This document shows positions 45,003 to 55,461 of a stretch of 64,000 nt of DNA, one piece after another; position 1 is the stretch's first letter, and the number at the start of each line of letters is the position of its first letter. The position numbers were made by a program, and so were the translations under genes. Origin of the DNA: Cichorium intybus (lineage: Eukaryota; Streptophyta; Magnoliopsida; Asterales; Asteraceae); contig CM042012.1 of assembly GCA_023525715.1 (NCBI GenBank), forward strand, positions 59,795,205 to 59,859,204. Reading direction: 5' to 3'. Under the pieces are notes generated by a model. The model was not told the DNA's origin and made no database searches. It saw only the letters and a list, made by a program, of their open reading frames with translations.

Positions 45003-46171
45003 TGACTCGTCGCAGTTGTCGATGCGGTCAAAAATACAAGATTTATACCATACAACCTATGTAGTTAATCGCGCCGGTATAGCGCCGGTATAGCGCCGGT
45101 ATAGTGGTTCGCGGTGGTCAGCATAATCGCGGTTTAGTTTAGCGGTGGAAAATAGCGGTACCGGTATAGTGCCGGTATACCGCCGCGATTTACCGCGATT
45201 CACTAGCTAGCGGCAAGTAAGGGTCGAATCATGGAGTCAGTGGTTGGCGCTCTGTGTCGATAAACCGATCTATAGTGTCACTCTATAGACGACATATCAA
45301 TAACACATGGGAAACACACAAAAACTCAAACAAAGACTTAGATCTGATTGCAGATCGAGAAAACGATAAGTAACTGAATGCTTACTTTTATATAACCAGA
45401 TCAAACCAACAATCGTTCAAACTTAAACCAAACAAATAATCTAATCCGAACATCCAAACTATCTAGATCTACTAAAGAAACTAAACTAGAACATTGCGTA
45501 ATCGACGGAAGTCCCGATTGCGAAATACCTCGATACCGAGTTGATAAAACAAGAGAAAAACCGAATATCTAACCAAACTGTTGATTGAGACTGAAAAACT
45601 GACGAAAGTACACTTCTGGATCCCTCTGTGGTGCCCCAGTATGCCTCTAAAGCCGTACGGGGGTTCAGTATTTATAGTGGTGCGAAATCAGGGTTCCCGT
45701 GCCGCGGCCAAGCTCTTCCAGCGACATGCGCCTCCTCTAGGTCCCGTTATCTCGGAGTTTGAAATTTAAAAACAACCATTTTATCTTTTCGGGACATTAG
45801 CATCGCTAACTTTAATGTTAGCGACGCTAATATTGCTTCTGGAAACTTCCACCTGTGCATACGAAACTTAACAACGAAGAAATCCCCTCTGGCCAATGTT
45901 AGCGTCGCTAACATATATGTTAGCGCCGCTAACTTTCCCTTTAGCACCGCTAACATATATGTTAGCGCCGCTAACTTTTCCTGCACCAGCTCCTTTGTTC
46001 TTTTTGCTCCTTAACTTCTCCCAATTTGTAGTAAAACCCCTGCATTTACACTAAAAACATTTCCAAACACTTTGGCACAAAAGTAAGTGATTATAGTCAA
46101 TTTAAGAGGATAAACTAACTAAAACACGGCCAAATAACAACTAGAATACTTGAGATTACTAGGCGTTGTCG
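45003..46171 (-). repeat. Athila-2 5' LTR (1169 bp)
   Basis: The right-hand copy, TGACTCGTCGCAG...GGCGTTGTCG. It is 167 bp longer than the left LTR, mainly because of a GC-rich insertion of about 145 bp near 45060-45205. Confidence 0.9.
45062..45205. mobile_element. GC-rich MITE-like insertion in one Athila-2 LTR
   Basis: About 144 bp absent from the other LTR. The ends are inverted: TAGTTAATCGCG on the left and CGCGATTCACTA on the right, 11 of 12 matching. Inside are three tandem GCGCCGGTATA units and the palindrome-rich GGTATACCGCCGCGATTTAC. No clear target duplication could be recognised, so the exact ends are uncertain. Confidence 0.6.
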
Positions 46172-46176
46172 TGTCC
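46172..46176 (+). other. Target-site duplication of Athila-2, right copy
   Basis: TGTCC, identical to 40314-40318. Confidence 0.9.
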
Positions 46177-46543
46177 AAACCCATGTAGCTTATGAGATGT
46201 TTTCATCTTACGTATCTTTATTTTTATGTCATGTATCACAGGTTCTAGACACGAGGGATAGAAGCAAACAGATGACCCGAAGAAATTGGGATTTTAGAAG
46301 GAGTGAACTTTGGCCGATGTAAGGGTTTGTAATCCTAACTTTCTTTCTATGGTTTTGTATGATATGGAGTTGTAACCCCCAACGTTGTATAAACATTTTT
46401 ACAACTTATTATTTTTGTTGGGACCGAAATTTTATGTCGTGACTTGACGTCATGAGAAAATCTTTTAAAAGTTGACATTTTGTCACATAATGTTTTTATA
46501 AAATATTATACCATTTAAGGTGTATGAAGATCGGGGCGTTACA

Positions 46544-47336
46544 ATGATAACCTTCGATTTCATCGTTCAACTTCTAACGATCAGAGTACTAACAATTAGA
46601 TAGAGAGCAATAGTTTGCAAATAATAATGCAGTTTAGGGTTCTTTCGATAAAACAAATCTTGTGTCTGATATGATAGAGTATCCACGACAAAAACTTACA
46701 AATACACCCTTCTACTTAACCATTTGCTAACTTGGTACTGACCTACACCAACCAACGAAGGATGCTGTAATAAATATTAATTAAAACTTACATTGCTAAT
46801 TTAGTAATATGTAAACACTATGTTGCACTGAAGCTAGTAATTTCATTGATATTTATAATTGTATAACAATTTTTAACGTTTACTGTTTGCATGATTAATG
46901 AATGTTTCTTTGCATGACAAAGGATCTGGTTATGCTAAACTGACCTTATTTCCCTCCTTTCCTTCATCGCATTTCAATATCAACCCCACAATGAAATCTA
47001 TCTACAGCTTGACACTGATCCCCTTCCTCCTCCAATGCTCTTCTAAAAAATCCAATCAGCACCAGGTCGTGTTGTTCCTCAACTTACTCGATGGATGTTA
47101 TACCTTATTGATCATCCATACTCCACTCACATACTGACAAGGGATCGTCACCCTATTATTCCTATCAGCCCTCACCCACAAACTGAACAAACATCAGAAG
47201 TGCCTGTAATCAAGGATGAATCTAGTAGCTCATCAGCCTCATCCTCAGAACCTTCAAGTTCATCATCTACATCTTCAGCGTTTTCCAAGCCTGAAGGTTC
47301 TACTTCATCCGCTTCATAATATGATGTTGTGGAACC
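46544..47336 (+). other. Unassigned DNA with a Ser-rich open frame
   Basis: About 0.8 kb between the Gypsy C LTR end and Athila-1. A plus-strand frame (47095-47319) reads DHPYSTHILTRDRHPIIPIS, then a run of Ser/Ala/Glu and a stop. Its upstream part has no start in frame, so it may be a C-terminal fragment. I do not recognise the family. It continues on the other side of Athila-1 from 56580. Confidence 0.35.
47332..47336 (+). other. Probable target-site duplication of Athila-1, left copy
   Basis: GAACC here versus GTACC at 56580-56584, four of five bases. One copy has probably mutated. Confidence 0.55.
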
Positions 47337-48456
47337 TGACTCGCCTAAGTCGTCGTGCGGTCAAAAATAAGAAAAATACCTAACACACACACTAGCACAG
47401 TGGTAGTCAGGGTCGATCCGCAGGTGTTACGTGGTCAAGACAGGTGAGAGATTACCAACTGCAGTGTCACGCTACAGTCAGAAGACCTAGTTCCTAAACT
47501 TTTGACAACTAATTCCAGAAAACCTAAACTAACACAATTCCAAACAAGCATAGACTAAGCTAAACTATCAACCAAACCTAGTCACTTACTGAAATCAGAA
47601 GTACATCTCCAATTCAGAAGCAAGCAAAGGGAATCAAACATCAAACACAAACAAAGCATAAACTAAACCAATAACTAAAGTCCAAATGAACAGTCACTGG
47701 CTAAGTTCAAACCAAAAAGCTAACCCTAGTTGGTCACTGAAATCAGCAAGGGAAATCAGTCCAATCAAGGTCATTCAAACATCCAAACACAAAACAAACA
47801 TTCACAATCCAATAATAAGTATAAACACCGAAAAGAAGCAAATTACTTGTAACCGAATGATTCATAAAGTCAAAACTCAGAGCCAATGATACAATCAGTA
47901 ACCAAAAGATCCAAAAACAGAAACTAAAGCAAAATATCAGTGGTTGTCACTCCCAAAGATACTAGCCACTATCACTAACTATTGAACTAAATGAAAATAA
48001 AATATAAAAACATAAAAATACCAAAAGATGGTCTTCGAAGCTGAATCTCGGAGTCAAAGAGCCTTGGGGTTCGATTTCACACCAGGTCTTCGCTAGTTTT
48101 TTCGACCTAAAAGCCTCTATTTATAGTTGCAAAAATCTCGAGACCGTGCCGCGCATAAGTGAATCCCGCGGCGTGCGTAGTGATCTATTCCCGTTTTATC
48201 GGCATTTGAATTCTCTACACCGCCTCATATCCGCGTCGCGCATTGATGATTTCCGCGGCGCGCGTACATGTTTTCCTGATTTTGCATTGATCTTCAAACT
48301 TTCTCCAAATTGCACGCTTTTGGTCCCTGTTTTCATTATTTTTTTCCAAACAAGTGCTGGCACGAAAAGTGAGAATACCACGATATATATGATATAATTT
48401 CACTAAGAATAGGGCTCAACAACGACTAAAATATGTGATATTACTAGGCGTTGTCA
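47337..48456 (-). repeat. Athila-1 3' LTR (1120 bp)
   Basis: The left-hand copy, TGACTCGCCTAAG...GGCGTTGTCA. Its right side shares the family end with Athila-2 (ATATTACTAGGCGTTGTCA). Confidence 0.9.
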
Positions 48457-48470
48457 AACACCCCACACTT
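48457..48470 (-). other. Athila-1 polypurine-like tract
   Basis: AAGTGTGGGGTGTT on the minus strand, directly beside the 3' LTR. Confidence 0.8.
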
Positions 48471-49368
48471 GTGCCTTGCTTGTCCCCAAGCAAGAGAGTT
48501 TTTAATAGATTCTAACTAAGACTCAAACAATTTTTGACTGTGTTTAGTTTCAAAGCTTATTGCCTTATGAGTTAGAGTGAAATAGTTCATGAAAACATAA
48601 TCAGAATGTTCTTTGGAATTCATGGCTTTCAAGAGAACCCTTGATTACAAATTTTCTGTCCACAATGAAGTGTACTTACTCATTCAGATTCTAAAGGCCA
48701 TTAAGGAATTGTCCATGACTTTCGATGTTGTCCGTGTAACGAGCTTTCAGAAATACCATCCCAAACCAGACGATCTTAGGTGGTAAGGTGCATAAGTGCC
48801 TCTTCGAGGCCACCTTTTCGGACCTACCGGCTCGAACAACAAAGGCCACAAATTGACACTTCCTTCCTAAATTCCAATCCTAAAACACTCCAATCGTCTA
48901 ACTCCTAAAACTCAACTTGTTTGACTAAACTAATAGCATGGTTACAATTACATAGTATTTCTCGAAAAATACTAATGCTATAAACAATCACAAACTATTC
49001 GTTTCAAAATTTCAATTTATTAAAAATTTTGAAAAAGTTGCTAAAATTTTGAAAATTGGTCATTTCCCGCAAAAATTTCAAAAAACTACTCTTTCGACCG
49101 TCCACACCCCACACTTAAAACTGTACAACGTCCCTGTTGTACAAAAATTATTTAGAACAAGGGAGAAAGAGTTACCCCTTTGGACGGTAGATCGCTTGGT
49201 TGGTACTCGGTATCACAGGTACAAATTCGAACAAAAAGATCCTTGATTTCGTATTCTGGAGTTGTAGCGCAGCAGTGAACACGCCGGTGGTCAAAACAAG
49301 TGGAGGGGGCACGGTGACCCCACACTTGTTTGAGACAACGCCTCCCATTTTGGTATAACATGCATGAC
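48471..49368 (-). other. Athila-1 3' non-coding region
   Basis: About 0.9 kb between the ORF-1-like gene and the polypurine-like tract. It matches 41335-42190 of Athila-2 in several blocks. No ORF worth calling. Confidence 0.7.
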
Positions 49369-50766
49369 TCAACAAAACATTAAATGCAAACATAACAAGA
49401 AAATAAAATAAAAACAAGCAAAAGATAAAAGTGTGTCATGAGTACAGTACATATATCCCAAAAAGTGAAAAGAAAATACATCAATCGCCACCTGGTGGCC
49501 TGGAAGATCCAGCCTCATGGTCATGGGCTCTGGCTGGGAATGGTCGGGGGCGCTGTCCCTGTGCGGGTGCAATCTGTAAAGTACCTCCCCAATCCACTCC
49601 AGCTGGTCCTCAATCCTGGCGACTCGATCTTGCAGTCGCCTCATCTCTGTCACCTCCTCCTGCTGTGGCTGTGGTGCTGGATCTGCTGGTGCTGCCTGTC
49701 TCCGGCGTCTCCTACCCGGCTAGGCGTAAGCTGGCAGGGGGTCCTGCGGTGCCTCAATCGCCACCCTCACAAAATGGCCCGGGCGCTGCTGCTATATAAG
49801 CGCCATCTTCTCCAAGGCTCGCGCCGTAGTGTGAACTGGAGGTAAAGCGGTCAAGGATGCTACAACAGGAGCAGTAAGAACGGGCCAAGCGGGTGATGAA
49901 ATACCCACGGCCCAGAGGACTGCTGGCAGATGCACCCATCGCACGGGTGGACACGGAGACAGCTAGGGCGAACGGAAGGTGAAGGAACCTGGAGGGGTCA
50001 TGGAGGACCCGGAGATAAGTCATGTCCTCGTCGGACACCTTCTCGCCTCCTTCCCTATGCATGATGGAGGTGGAGACGATGCGGTGCATGAGTCGGTGAA
50101 GTGGACCGCGAAGATGGCTCTCCCTGGATGTCCTCGCCTCATAAAATATGTTGGACAACGGTGCCCAAACCTCCGTGTTGGCAGCCCTCTCGGGTTGCCC
50201 CTGAATGCACGCCGTAAGAAACTGCGTGAAATGACGGTGCTGCAAGTCCGCCTCTGTGTATATGCCGGTGCGCCTCCCAAACTCCCGGAGGTTGCACTCC
50301 CTGTGCACACCCCCAATCTAAATCGTTCCAGCCTGGAACGAGGATCTGTCGAGCCCGGTGCAAAGTGGACAGTGGATAGAAACTCCAGTAGCAGCTCGGT
50401 GTATACTGTGTCGTCCTCGTTGGCCATGAGCCTATCCCAGCCCCGACACGTGAATGAAGCATCCCCGTGGGTCCATGTGCGGTAGAGGAATGGCTCGCTC
50501 TCTCCCTAAAGCCATGTGTCCCTGAGGATGTCCCGGTCAATGATCGTCGCCTCGAGAACCCAGCGACCTATCAGTGCATCCCTCCTCGAACTATACTCCA
50601 TGGAGCTGGCTGGCCCCTCGGGAAACTGGAGGAACTTGTGATCTAATCTTAACGACATCTGTACAAACGAATTTTTTTTCAATTTAGGTCCTTTTCTTCC
50701 CCACCGCACCGCGACGCGGCCCAAGAACCAGGGCGCGGCGCGGCGAGCGGCTGTTTCAAAATCCAA
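49369..50766 (-). pseudogene. ATHILA ORF-1-like protein, frameshifted
   Basis: The downstream extra gene of Athila elements, sometimes called env-like. Pieces in order: 50766-50506 (FLQFPEGPASSMEYSSRRDA, then a stop at DTWL), MANEDDTVYTELLLEFLSTV (from 50427), then after a frameshift LREFGRRTGIYTEADLQHRH and LTACIQGQPERAANTEVW (50308-49754). A C-terminal coiled-coil-like stretch (EMRRLQDRVARIEDQLEWIG) lies at 49653-49369. The order and motifs match the plant retrotransposon ORF-1 family in which YTELTLEFLS and LREFG-HTGIYT blocks recur. The biochemical role is unknown. Stops and frameshifts exclude a full product. Confidence 0.7.
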
Positions 50767-51149
50767 ACTCCATCTCGCGATTTAACCTGTTTAAACTCAA
50801 TCCAAATACACCACAAGGTAGCCTAAGTGGCGACTAACTCATCTAGGGTCTCTATTTGGCGAAATAAACACCCTACGAGTTAGCATTGGCGATTTCTAAG
50901 TTTTGAAGTTTTTGGAGAAATCAACCAAATTAACCACCTAATCACTAGTTTTAACAAGTAAAAGCTAGTTAGAATGACGTACCTTGGTAGTAGGAATGAA
51001 ATGAGCAAGGAAAAACACGAGAAATTTTCAATGATCAGAGCTCCGAGGCGTGGTGTGTGTGAATAGTGTCGCGGCTTACCTTTTTGACGAAGGAAACCGA
51101 CCGATCGATTCTCGCGGCGTGCAAATGAACAAACTGCGGCGCGCGTGTC
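50767..51149 (-). other. Region between ORF-1-like gene and the hAT MITE
   Basis: About 0.4 kb with no ORF. It contains GC-rich GCGGCGCG words. Its right end is the left flank of the MITE duplication. Confidence 0.5.
51142..51149 (+). other. hAT MITE target-site duplication, left copy
   Basis: CGCGTGTC, identical to 51897-51904. Eight bases is the hAT superfamily length. Confidence 0.95.
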
Positions 51150-51896
51150 TAGACCTGGCAATGGAGCGGGTTTGGAGCGGATCGGCATTGATCCAAACCC
51201 GTTTATCAAATTTCAAAAGTTAACCCAAACCCGATCCATAACCCGCAGGGTTTTGAATAATCAAACCCATACCCTTATCCACCGGATCAACGGATACCCA
51301 AACCCGATCCGTAACCCACATTGTAACAAATATAACATGAATCGCATTTTTGCTTGATACTTATAAAATAATTTTTTCATAATAAAACAAACGTCTAATA
51401 TAGCCTAATACTTAAAATAACAATTCCAAAACAAAACAAACGTCTACTATTGGAAACATGCATGAGAAAATCGATTGTTGTCTGATGATTGTCGATGGAA
51501 GTTGTTAAGATCGAAGCCATTGTTGATCTTTATTCCACTTGGAGTCGAATGATATTCAAGATTCACGAATCAGGATTTGGAACGACTCCTCGAGGACCTG
51601 ACTCTCGAGTATTGTGTTTGCATGTGACTTCCTATATGCTATCGGCTATACCTCTATGTCCTGTAATTGTAAAGTAATTAATTTATATATAATAAATTTA
51701 TTTTAATATAATTTTATACGGGGCGGGTTATTAACGGAGCGGATCGATAGTGATCCAAACCCAACCCTTTTACTTAAAGGGTTAACGGGTATGGGTCGTT
51801 AGCGGGTTAACGGATCATAAATAACGATCCAAACCCATATATTTTGCACGGGTTTAGAGCGGATCAGGGTCAAAACCCGCTCCATTGCCAGGTCTA
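51150..51896. mobile_element. hAT-type MITE (747 bp)
   Basis: The element begins TAGACCTGGCAATGGAGCGG and ends with its inverse, a perfect inverted terminal repeat of 24 bp. It is flanked by a perfect 8-bp duplication. TAG(A/G)(C/G)CTGGCAA termini are characteristic of hAT elements. Subterminal regions carry repeated GGATC and AACCCGATCC words in both orientations, as transposase-binding sites would. The frame at 51489-51677 has no transposase similarity, so the element is non-autonomous. Confidence 0.92.
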
Positions 51897-51904
51897 CGCG
51901 TGTC
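51897..51904 (+). other. hAT MITE target-site duplication, right copy
   Basis: CGCGTGTC, identical to the left copy. Confidence 0.95.
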
Positions 51905-52159
51905 CCCAAATAAACCCCTTCGTATCGGGTTGGTTTACGATCCCACGGCACGCATATGAACAAACTGCGGCGCGGTAACCAAAAATTCAAATTCTTCAAA
52001 ACAACCCCACACTTGCCTTGGACCATTAATACCTGCAAATGACAATGATATATTTTCCTAATTACTCCTAAGAATACAGAACCTAACCTACGACAAGATG
52101 GGTTGCCTCCCAACAAGCGCTAAGTTTAGCATCTTCAGCCAGACGTACCATTCCTACTC
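51905..52159 (-). other. Athila-1 spacer after protease
   Basis: About 0.25 kb containing the Athila hallmark GGTTGCCTCCCAACAAGCGC (plus strand, about 52090). It is where pol would begin, but no RT sequence follows. Confidence 0.6.
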
Positions 52160-53044
52160 CTATTCTTCCTGAATTTCTAATGGCATCTTCTTGTAATCCG
52201 GCATGAAATTGTGGGCCATCATTGACATCAAGGAGGTGAGTTGCGTCATCCTGTCACTAACCCCGCTAATCCATTGTTGTTGAGCTTCCAGAAGCTGGAA
52301 AACCTTTGCTTCTCTTTCTCTTGCTTCTTTCTCATACTGCTGGTGTCTTGCCTCCAACATCTCTATCATGTCCAGCAGCTGCTCCTTGTCAATAGTGGAC
52401 AACGGGTGCTCCTTTGTTTCCTTTAAGACTTCCTCTTTTCCGCCTTCTCCCGTTCGCGTCCATATTTTTCCTTTGTTCCTAATCACAGGCTCCATTAGCA
52501 TACTTCTGTCCAATTGCTTGTCATCATACCCATGAGGTAGAGATATTGGACTCCCGAACATATTTAATCTTCTCTTTCTTGACCCGAAGAAGATGTCCAA
52601 ATCTCCTGTTTTACAATCAATGACGGCACCAGCCGTAGCCAAAAATGGACGTCCTAATATAAGCGCTGGCACGTCCTCCAAACTTTCATACTCCATGACT
52701 AAGAAGTCTACTGGGTAAAAGAAATCCCCAACCTTTACTATGGCATTAGTCAGCTTACTGCGGGATACTTTTGTTGACTGGTCAGCCAACTGTAACACAG
52801 TCTTCGCTGGCTCTAATTCTTCATTCTTGTATTTATCATACACGTATCTCGGTAGCACATTCACACTTGCTCCCAAATCCAGCAAGGTGTTCCTAATAAC
52901 CACATCTCCTACAGTAGTAGTGATTAGTGGTGACCCAGGATCCTTTTCTTTCTTGGGCAGTGTTCCCAACAGCGCCTCACTAGCTTTAATTGTCAACCTC
53001 ACAGTATCAGGTGTGGGAGTCTTGCTTTCCCTTTTTTTTCGCAC
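52160..53044 (-). pseudogene. Athila-1 aspartic protease
   Basis: A 294-codon open frame. The retropepsin domain spans about residues 40-150: the active-site Asp is D56 in LLDLGASVNVLP, then KVGDFFYPVDFLVMEYES, ALILGRPFLATAGAVIDC and GDLDIFFG. It would cleave Gag and Pol. The canonical D-[ST]-G-A reads DLGA, a Leu in place of Ser/Thr, which is common in Athila and Tat elements. The C-terminal part (residues 210-290) is coiled-coil-like. Upstream it is separated from gag by a frameshift in an eight-base A run near 53040. It stops at 52160 and no RT follows. Confidence 0.8.
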
Positions 53045-54531
53045 ATCTCCTGAAGAATTCTTGTATCCTCAGGAGCGTCCTTAAGTTCATCCCACAAGGA
53101 TTGATTCATTGCTGGCCCTGTCGATTTGGGTGTTTCCTGCTTTTTCTTTCCTTTCTTATCCTTTTTTCTTTGCTTGATTCCTGCTATTACTGACTGCTTT
53201 TCCTCTTGGACCTCCTTGTCCTCCTTTGGTTGAGCTTCCTTCTCAATGGGAATTTCCTCAAATTCCGGATCTTTCCTATTCTCCTTTTCAATTTCCACTT
53301 TTTCCTTGACCTCTTCTTCTTTCTCAAGCTCAGCCTCACTTCCTGATTCTAGCAGATCCTCCACGGTGACTTTTCTCCATTCAGCCTCGACAGTGTTGAC
53401 ATGTTCCTTTCCAGCTTGCTGACCATGGGTCGGATTGACTTCTGTAGCACTTGGCAGCTTCCCATTGTCTCTTTTTCATTGGTCTTCAGCCATTTGGGCG
53501 ATTTGTCTCTCCATATTGGCGATAGCTTTTGCGTTGGCTTGAGACTGTTGCTGTGTCGTGTTGAACATTTCATACATTTTTGTGACTAAATCTTCCTAAG
53601 TCCCTGGGGCATTGTTGGCAGAATTGTTGGGCCCCCTATTGTTGTTGTTGCTACCACTCCCGCTCGCATTTCCATTATTGTTTACGGGCTCGTATGGCCT
53701 AGGCTGATTAGATTATTGCCCTTGGTAGTTGTTTTGCCTCTGGTTATTGAAATTCTGCTGCCCTTGGTTATACGGTCTATAGGGTCGTCCATTGTTATAC
53801 TGACCTTGACCCTGGCCATAAACTTGATTTGCTTCTTGAGTCTTTGGTCCTCCTTGACCTCCTTGTGGTTGACTCTGAGGTCCATTCTGCAGAGTAGACA
53901 CCAGCCTGTCGAATTTCTTATTGAGTTCACTTATCTCCTACTTTACATCCTTTTTCCAATCGGCATCAGCTCCCACTACTGCAGCTATGCCTACCGTCTT
54001 TCTCGTGGAGAAATTTGACTTGGAGCCATTGCTTAATTGTTCCAAAAATTGCCAAGCCTCCTCCGGGTCTTGCATCATAATAGTGCCACTGGATGACGCG
54101 TTGATCATGGCTTGATTTGTCTCACTTGCTCCTTCAAAGAACAACTTGACTAGTTGCCACTTTGGAATGTCGTGATGAGGGCACGACCTCATCAGCTCCT
54201 TTAGCCGATCCCATGCTTCATGAAAAGCTTCTGCAGGCTTCTGCTGGAAATCCTGAATGACCCTCCTGATTTCTGTGGTCTTGCTTGCCGGATAGAACTC
54301 TTGTAAGAACTTAGCTTTGAGTTGGTCCCATGTAGTGATGCTATTCGATGGTAAAGACGTAAACCAATATTTGGCTTTGTCTTTAAGAGTGAATGGAAAC
54401 AACCTTAGTCTAAAAATGTTCCTATTAGTGTTCCTAGGGTTGTTAGCATTTGCAATAGCTATAAACTCATACAAGTGATTGTATGGGTCATCCTGTTTGT
54501 ATCCCATAAATTCCGGTAATATTCCTAACAA
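53045..54531 (-). pseudogene. Athila-1 gag core and acidic linker
   Basis: The frame 54531-53938 (197 codons) is the Retrotrans_gag domain: FTLKDKAKYWFTSLPSN, FLQEFYPASKTTEIRRVIQD, QKPAEAFHEAWDRLKELMRS and a GTIMMQDPEEAWQFLEQLS segment. It is 70-80 percent similar by eye to the Athila-2 gag. Downstream, broken by TAG stops, are an Asn/Gln/Gly-rich stretch (53930-53640) and a Glu/Lys-rich linker (53364-52999) just before protease. Gag would form the particle. Stops prevent a full product. Confidence 0.8.
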
Positions 54532-54545
54532 CTGAGGCCTAATTT

Positions 54546-55326
54546 CTACTTGTGATTCAATATTTTCAGGAATGTAAATAGGCGACGAGTCATCATATTA
54601 CGCTGGCTGGAAATGTGATGCAACCGATTGCCTCCTCGGTTGTGCAAAATATAAAGGTTGAGCAGGATTACCGTAAAAGTGATGATCGTTATATCCCTGC
54701 TGACCTTGTGGTGGTTGATGTTGTTGTGCTCTTCTTGGAGGTCCTCGACCTCGGTTCCATGGTTGCTGTGGTGCTGGTGGAACCCATCATTCGTCTTCCT
54801 CATCATATCTCTCCTCAGCCTCTTGATACTGGTACTGCTGCTGAGGCGGTTGTTGTTGGTATTGTTGCGGTTGTGTAGGTTGGAATGTGGTTTGTGGTTT
54901 AAAAAGTACTGGTTGTGGTTATGATAATAGTTGTGAAATGGGTGTCTCCTGTCTAGATACTGGGGTGCCATCACAGGTCGGCGCTCCCCAGGACATGGCA
55001 GATGTAAATGGGTTTGTGGATTGTGGTCGAGATAAAGGTTGAAATGGTGGAATCGATGGCGGAGTGCATGATGGTATAGGTACAGGGGCTGAAACTGCAC
55101 CACCAGAAGCACTCGTGCTCCCGAAATGAAACTCCGAAACCGGGGGAATAAATGACATCCCCGTTGCCTCACCCGAGGGTTCCTGGGCAACATGCTCTGG
55201 ACTACTACTGACGTTACTAAAACTCATGATATTGGAACGCCTACGTGCACGGATTTTGCGCGTTGTTCGCTCAATCTCAGGGTCAAAACGCAAAGGGGAT
55301 ACTTGCTCACCCCTGCGGGTACGCAT
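54546..55326 (-). pseudogene. Athila-1 gag N terminus
   Basis: The frame 55326-54919 begins MRTRRGEQVSPLRFDPEIER, a start typical of plant Athila/Tat polyproteins (MRTRR with a basic patch), then Ser/Pro/Gly-rich sequence. A stop at 54919 separates it from the His/Asn/Gln-rich sequence at 54870-54560 that leads into gag at 54531. The start at 55326 was chosen because this motif is conserved and lies about 110 bases after the primer site. Confidence 0.7.
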
Positions 55327-55438
55327 GCACTAGTGTAACACGCCCGAAAAATCAAAAAAGAAAAATACTAACCAAATGAAACTCACAAAAATTCAGAAAC
55401 TAAAGTTCCTACAAATCACCTAATCTTAAGCTCACAAC

Positions 55439-55456
55439 TCCCCGGCAACGGCGCCA
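55439..55456 (-). other. Athila-1 primer-binding site (tRNA-Asp)
   Basis: On the plus strand TCCCCGGCAACGGCGCCA equals the 3' end of plant tRNA-Asp including CCA. The minus strand therefore pairs with it. It lies five bases inside the 5' LTR, and Athila elements use this primer. Confidence 0.95.
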
Positions 55457-55461
55457 AAATT

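Larger units (their letters stand above)
40319..46171 (-). mobile_element. Athila-2: non-autonomous Athila-type element
   Basis: A 5853-bp element read on the minus strand, with LTRs at 40319-41320 and 45003-46171, a tRNA-Asp primer site, a decayed gag and no protease, RT, RNase H or integrase. A perfect 5-bp duplication (TGTCC) flanks it. The left LTR ends GTTGTCA and the right ends GTTGTCG, so one terminal base has mutated. It is inserted in the Gypsy C LTR. The 3' non-coding block (41321-42190) matches that of Athila-1. Confidence 0.9.
37517..46543 (+). repeat. Gypsy C 3' LTR, interrupted by an Athila element
   Basis: The LTR begins TGTTAAGCTCG at 37517 and ends GGGGCGTTACA at 46543. Removing the Athila (40319-46171) and one copy of its duplication leaves an LTR of about 3.2 kb. 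The 46177-46543 part joins to 40318 and carries the R/U5-like end. Gene-like leader sequence occurs around 37690-38060, and a minisatellite lies at 39499-39826. No real ORF. The lineage is probably chromovirus, judged from LTR style. Confidence 0.75.

Noticed and set aside
49431..50485. Plus-strand frames of 122-168 codons
   Set aside because: They are antisense shadows of the ATHILA ORF-1-like gene in a GC-rich stretch.
53713..54924. Several plus-strand Leu/Val-rich frames
   Set aside because: They are antisense shadows of Athila gag and its Gln/Asn/His-rich linker.
55439..55456. Possible tRNA-Asp gene
   Set aside because: Only the last 18 bases of the tRNA are present, exactly where a primer-binding site belongs.
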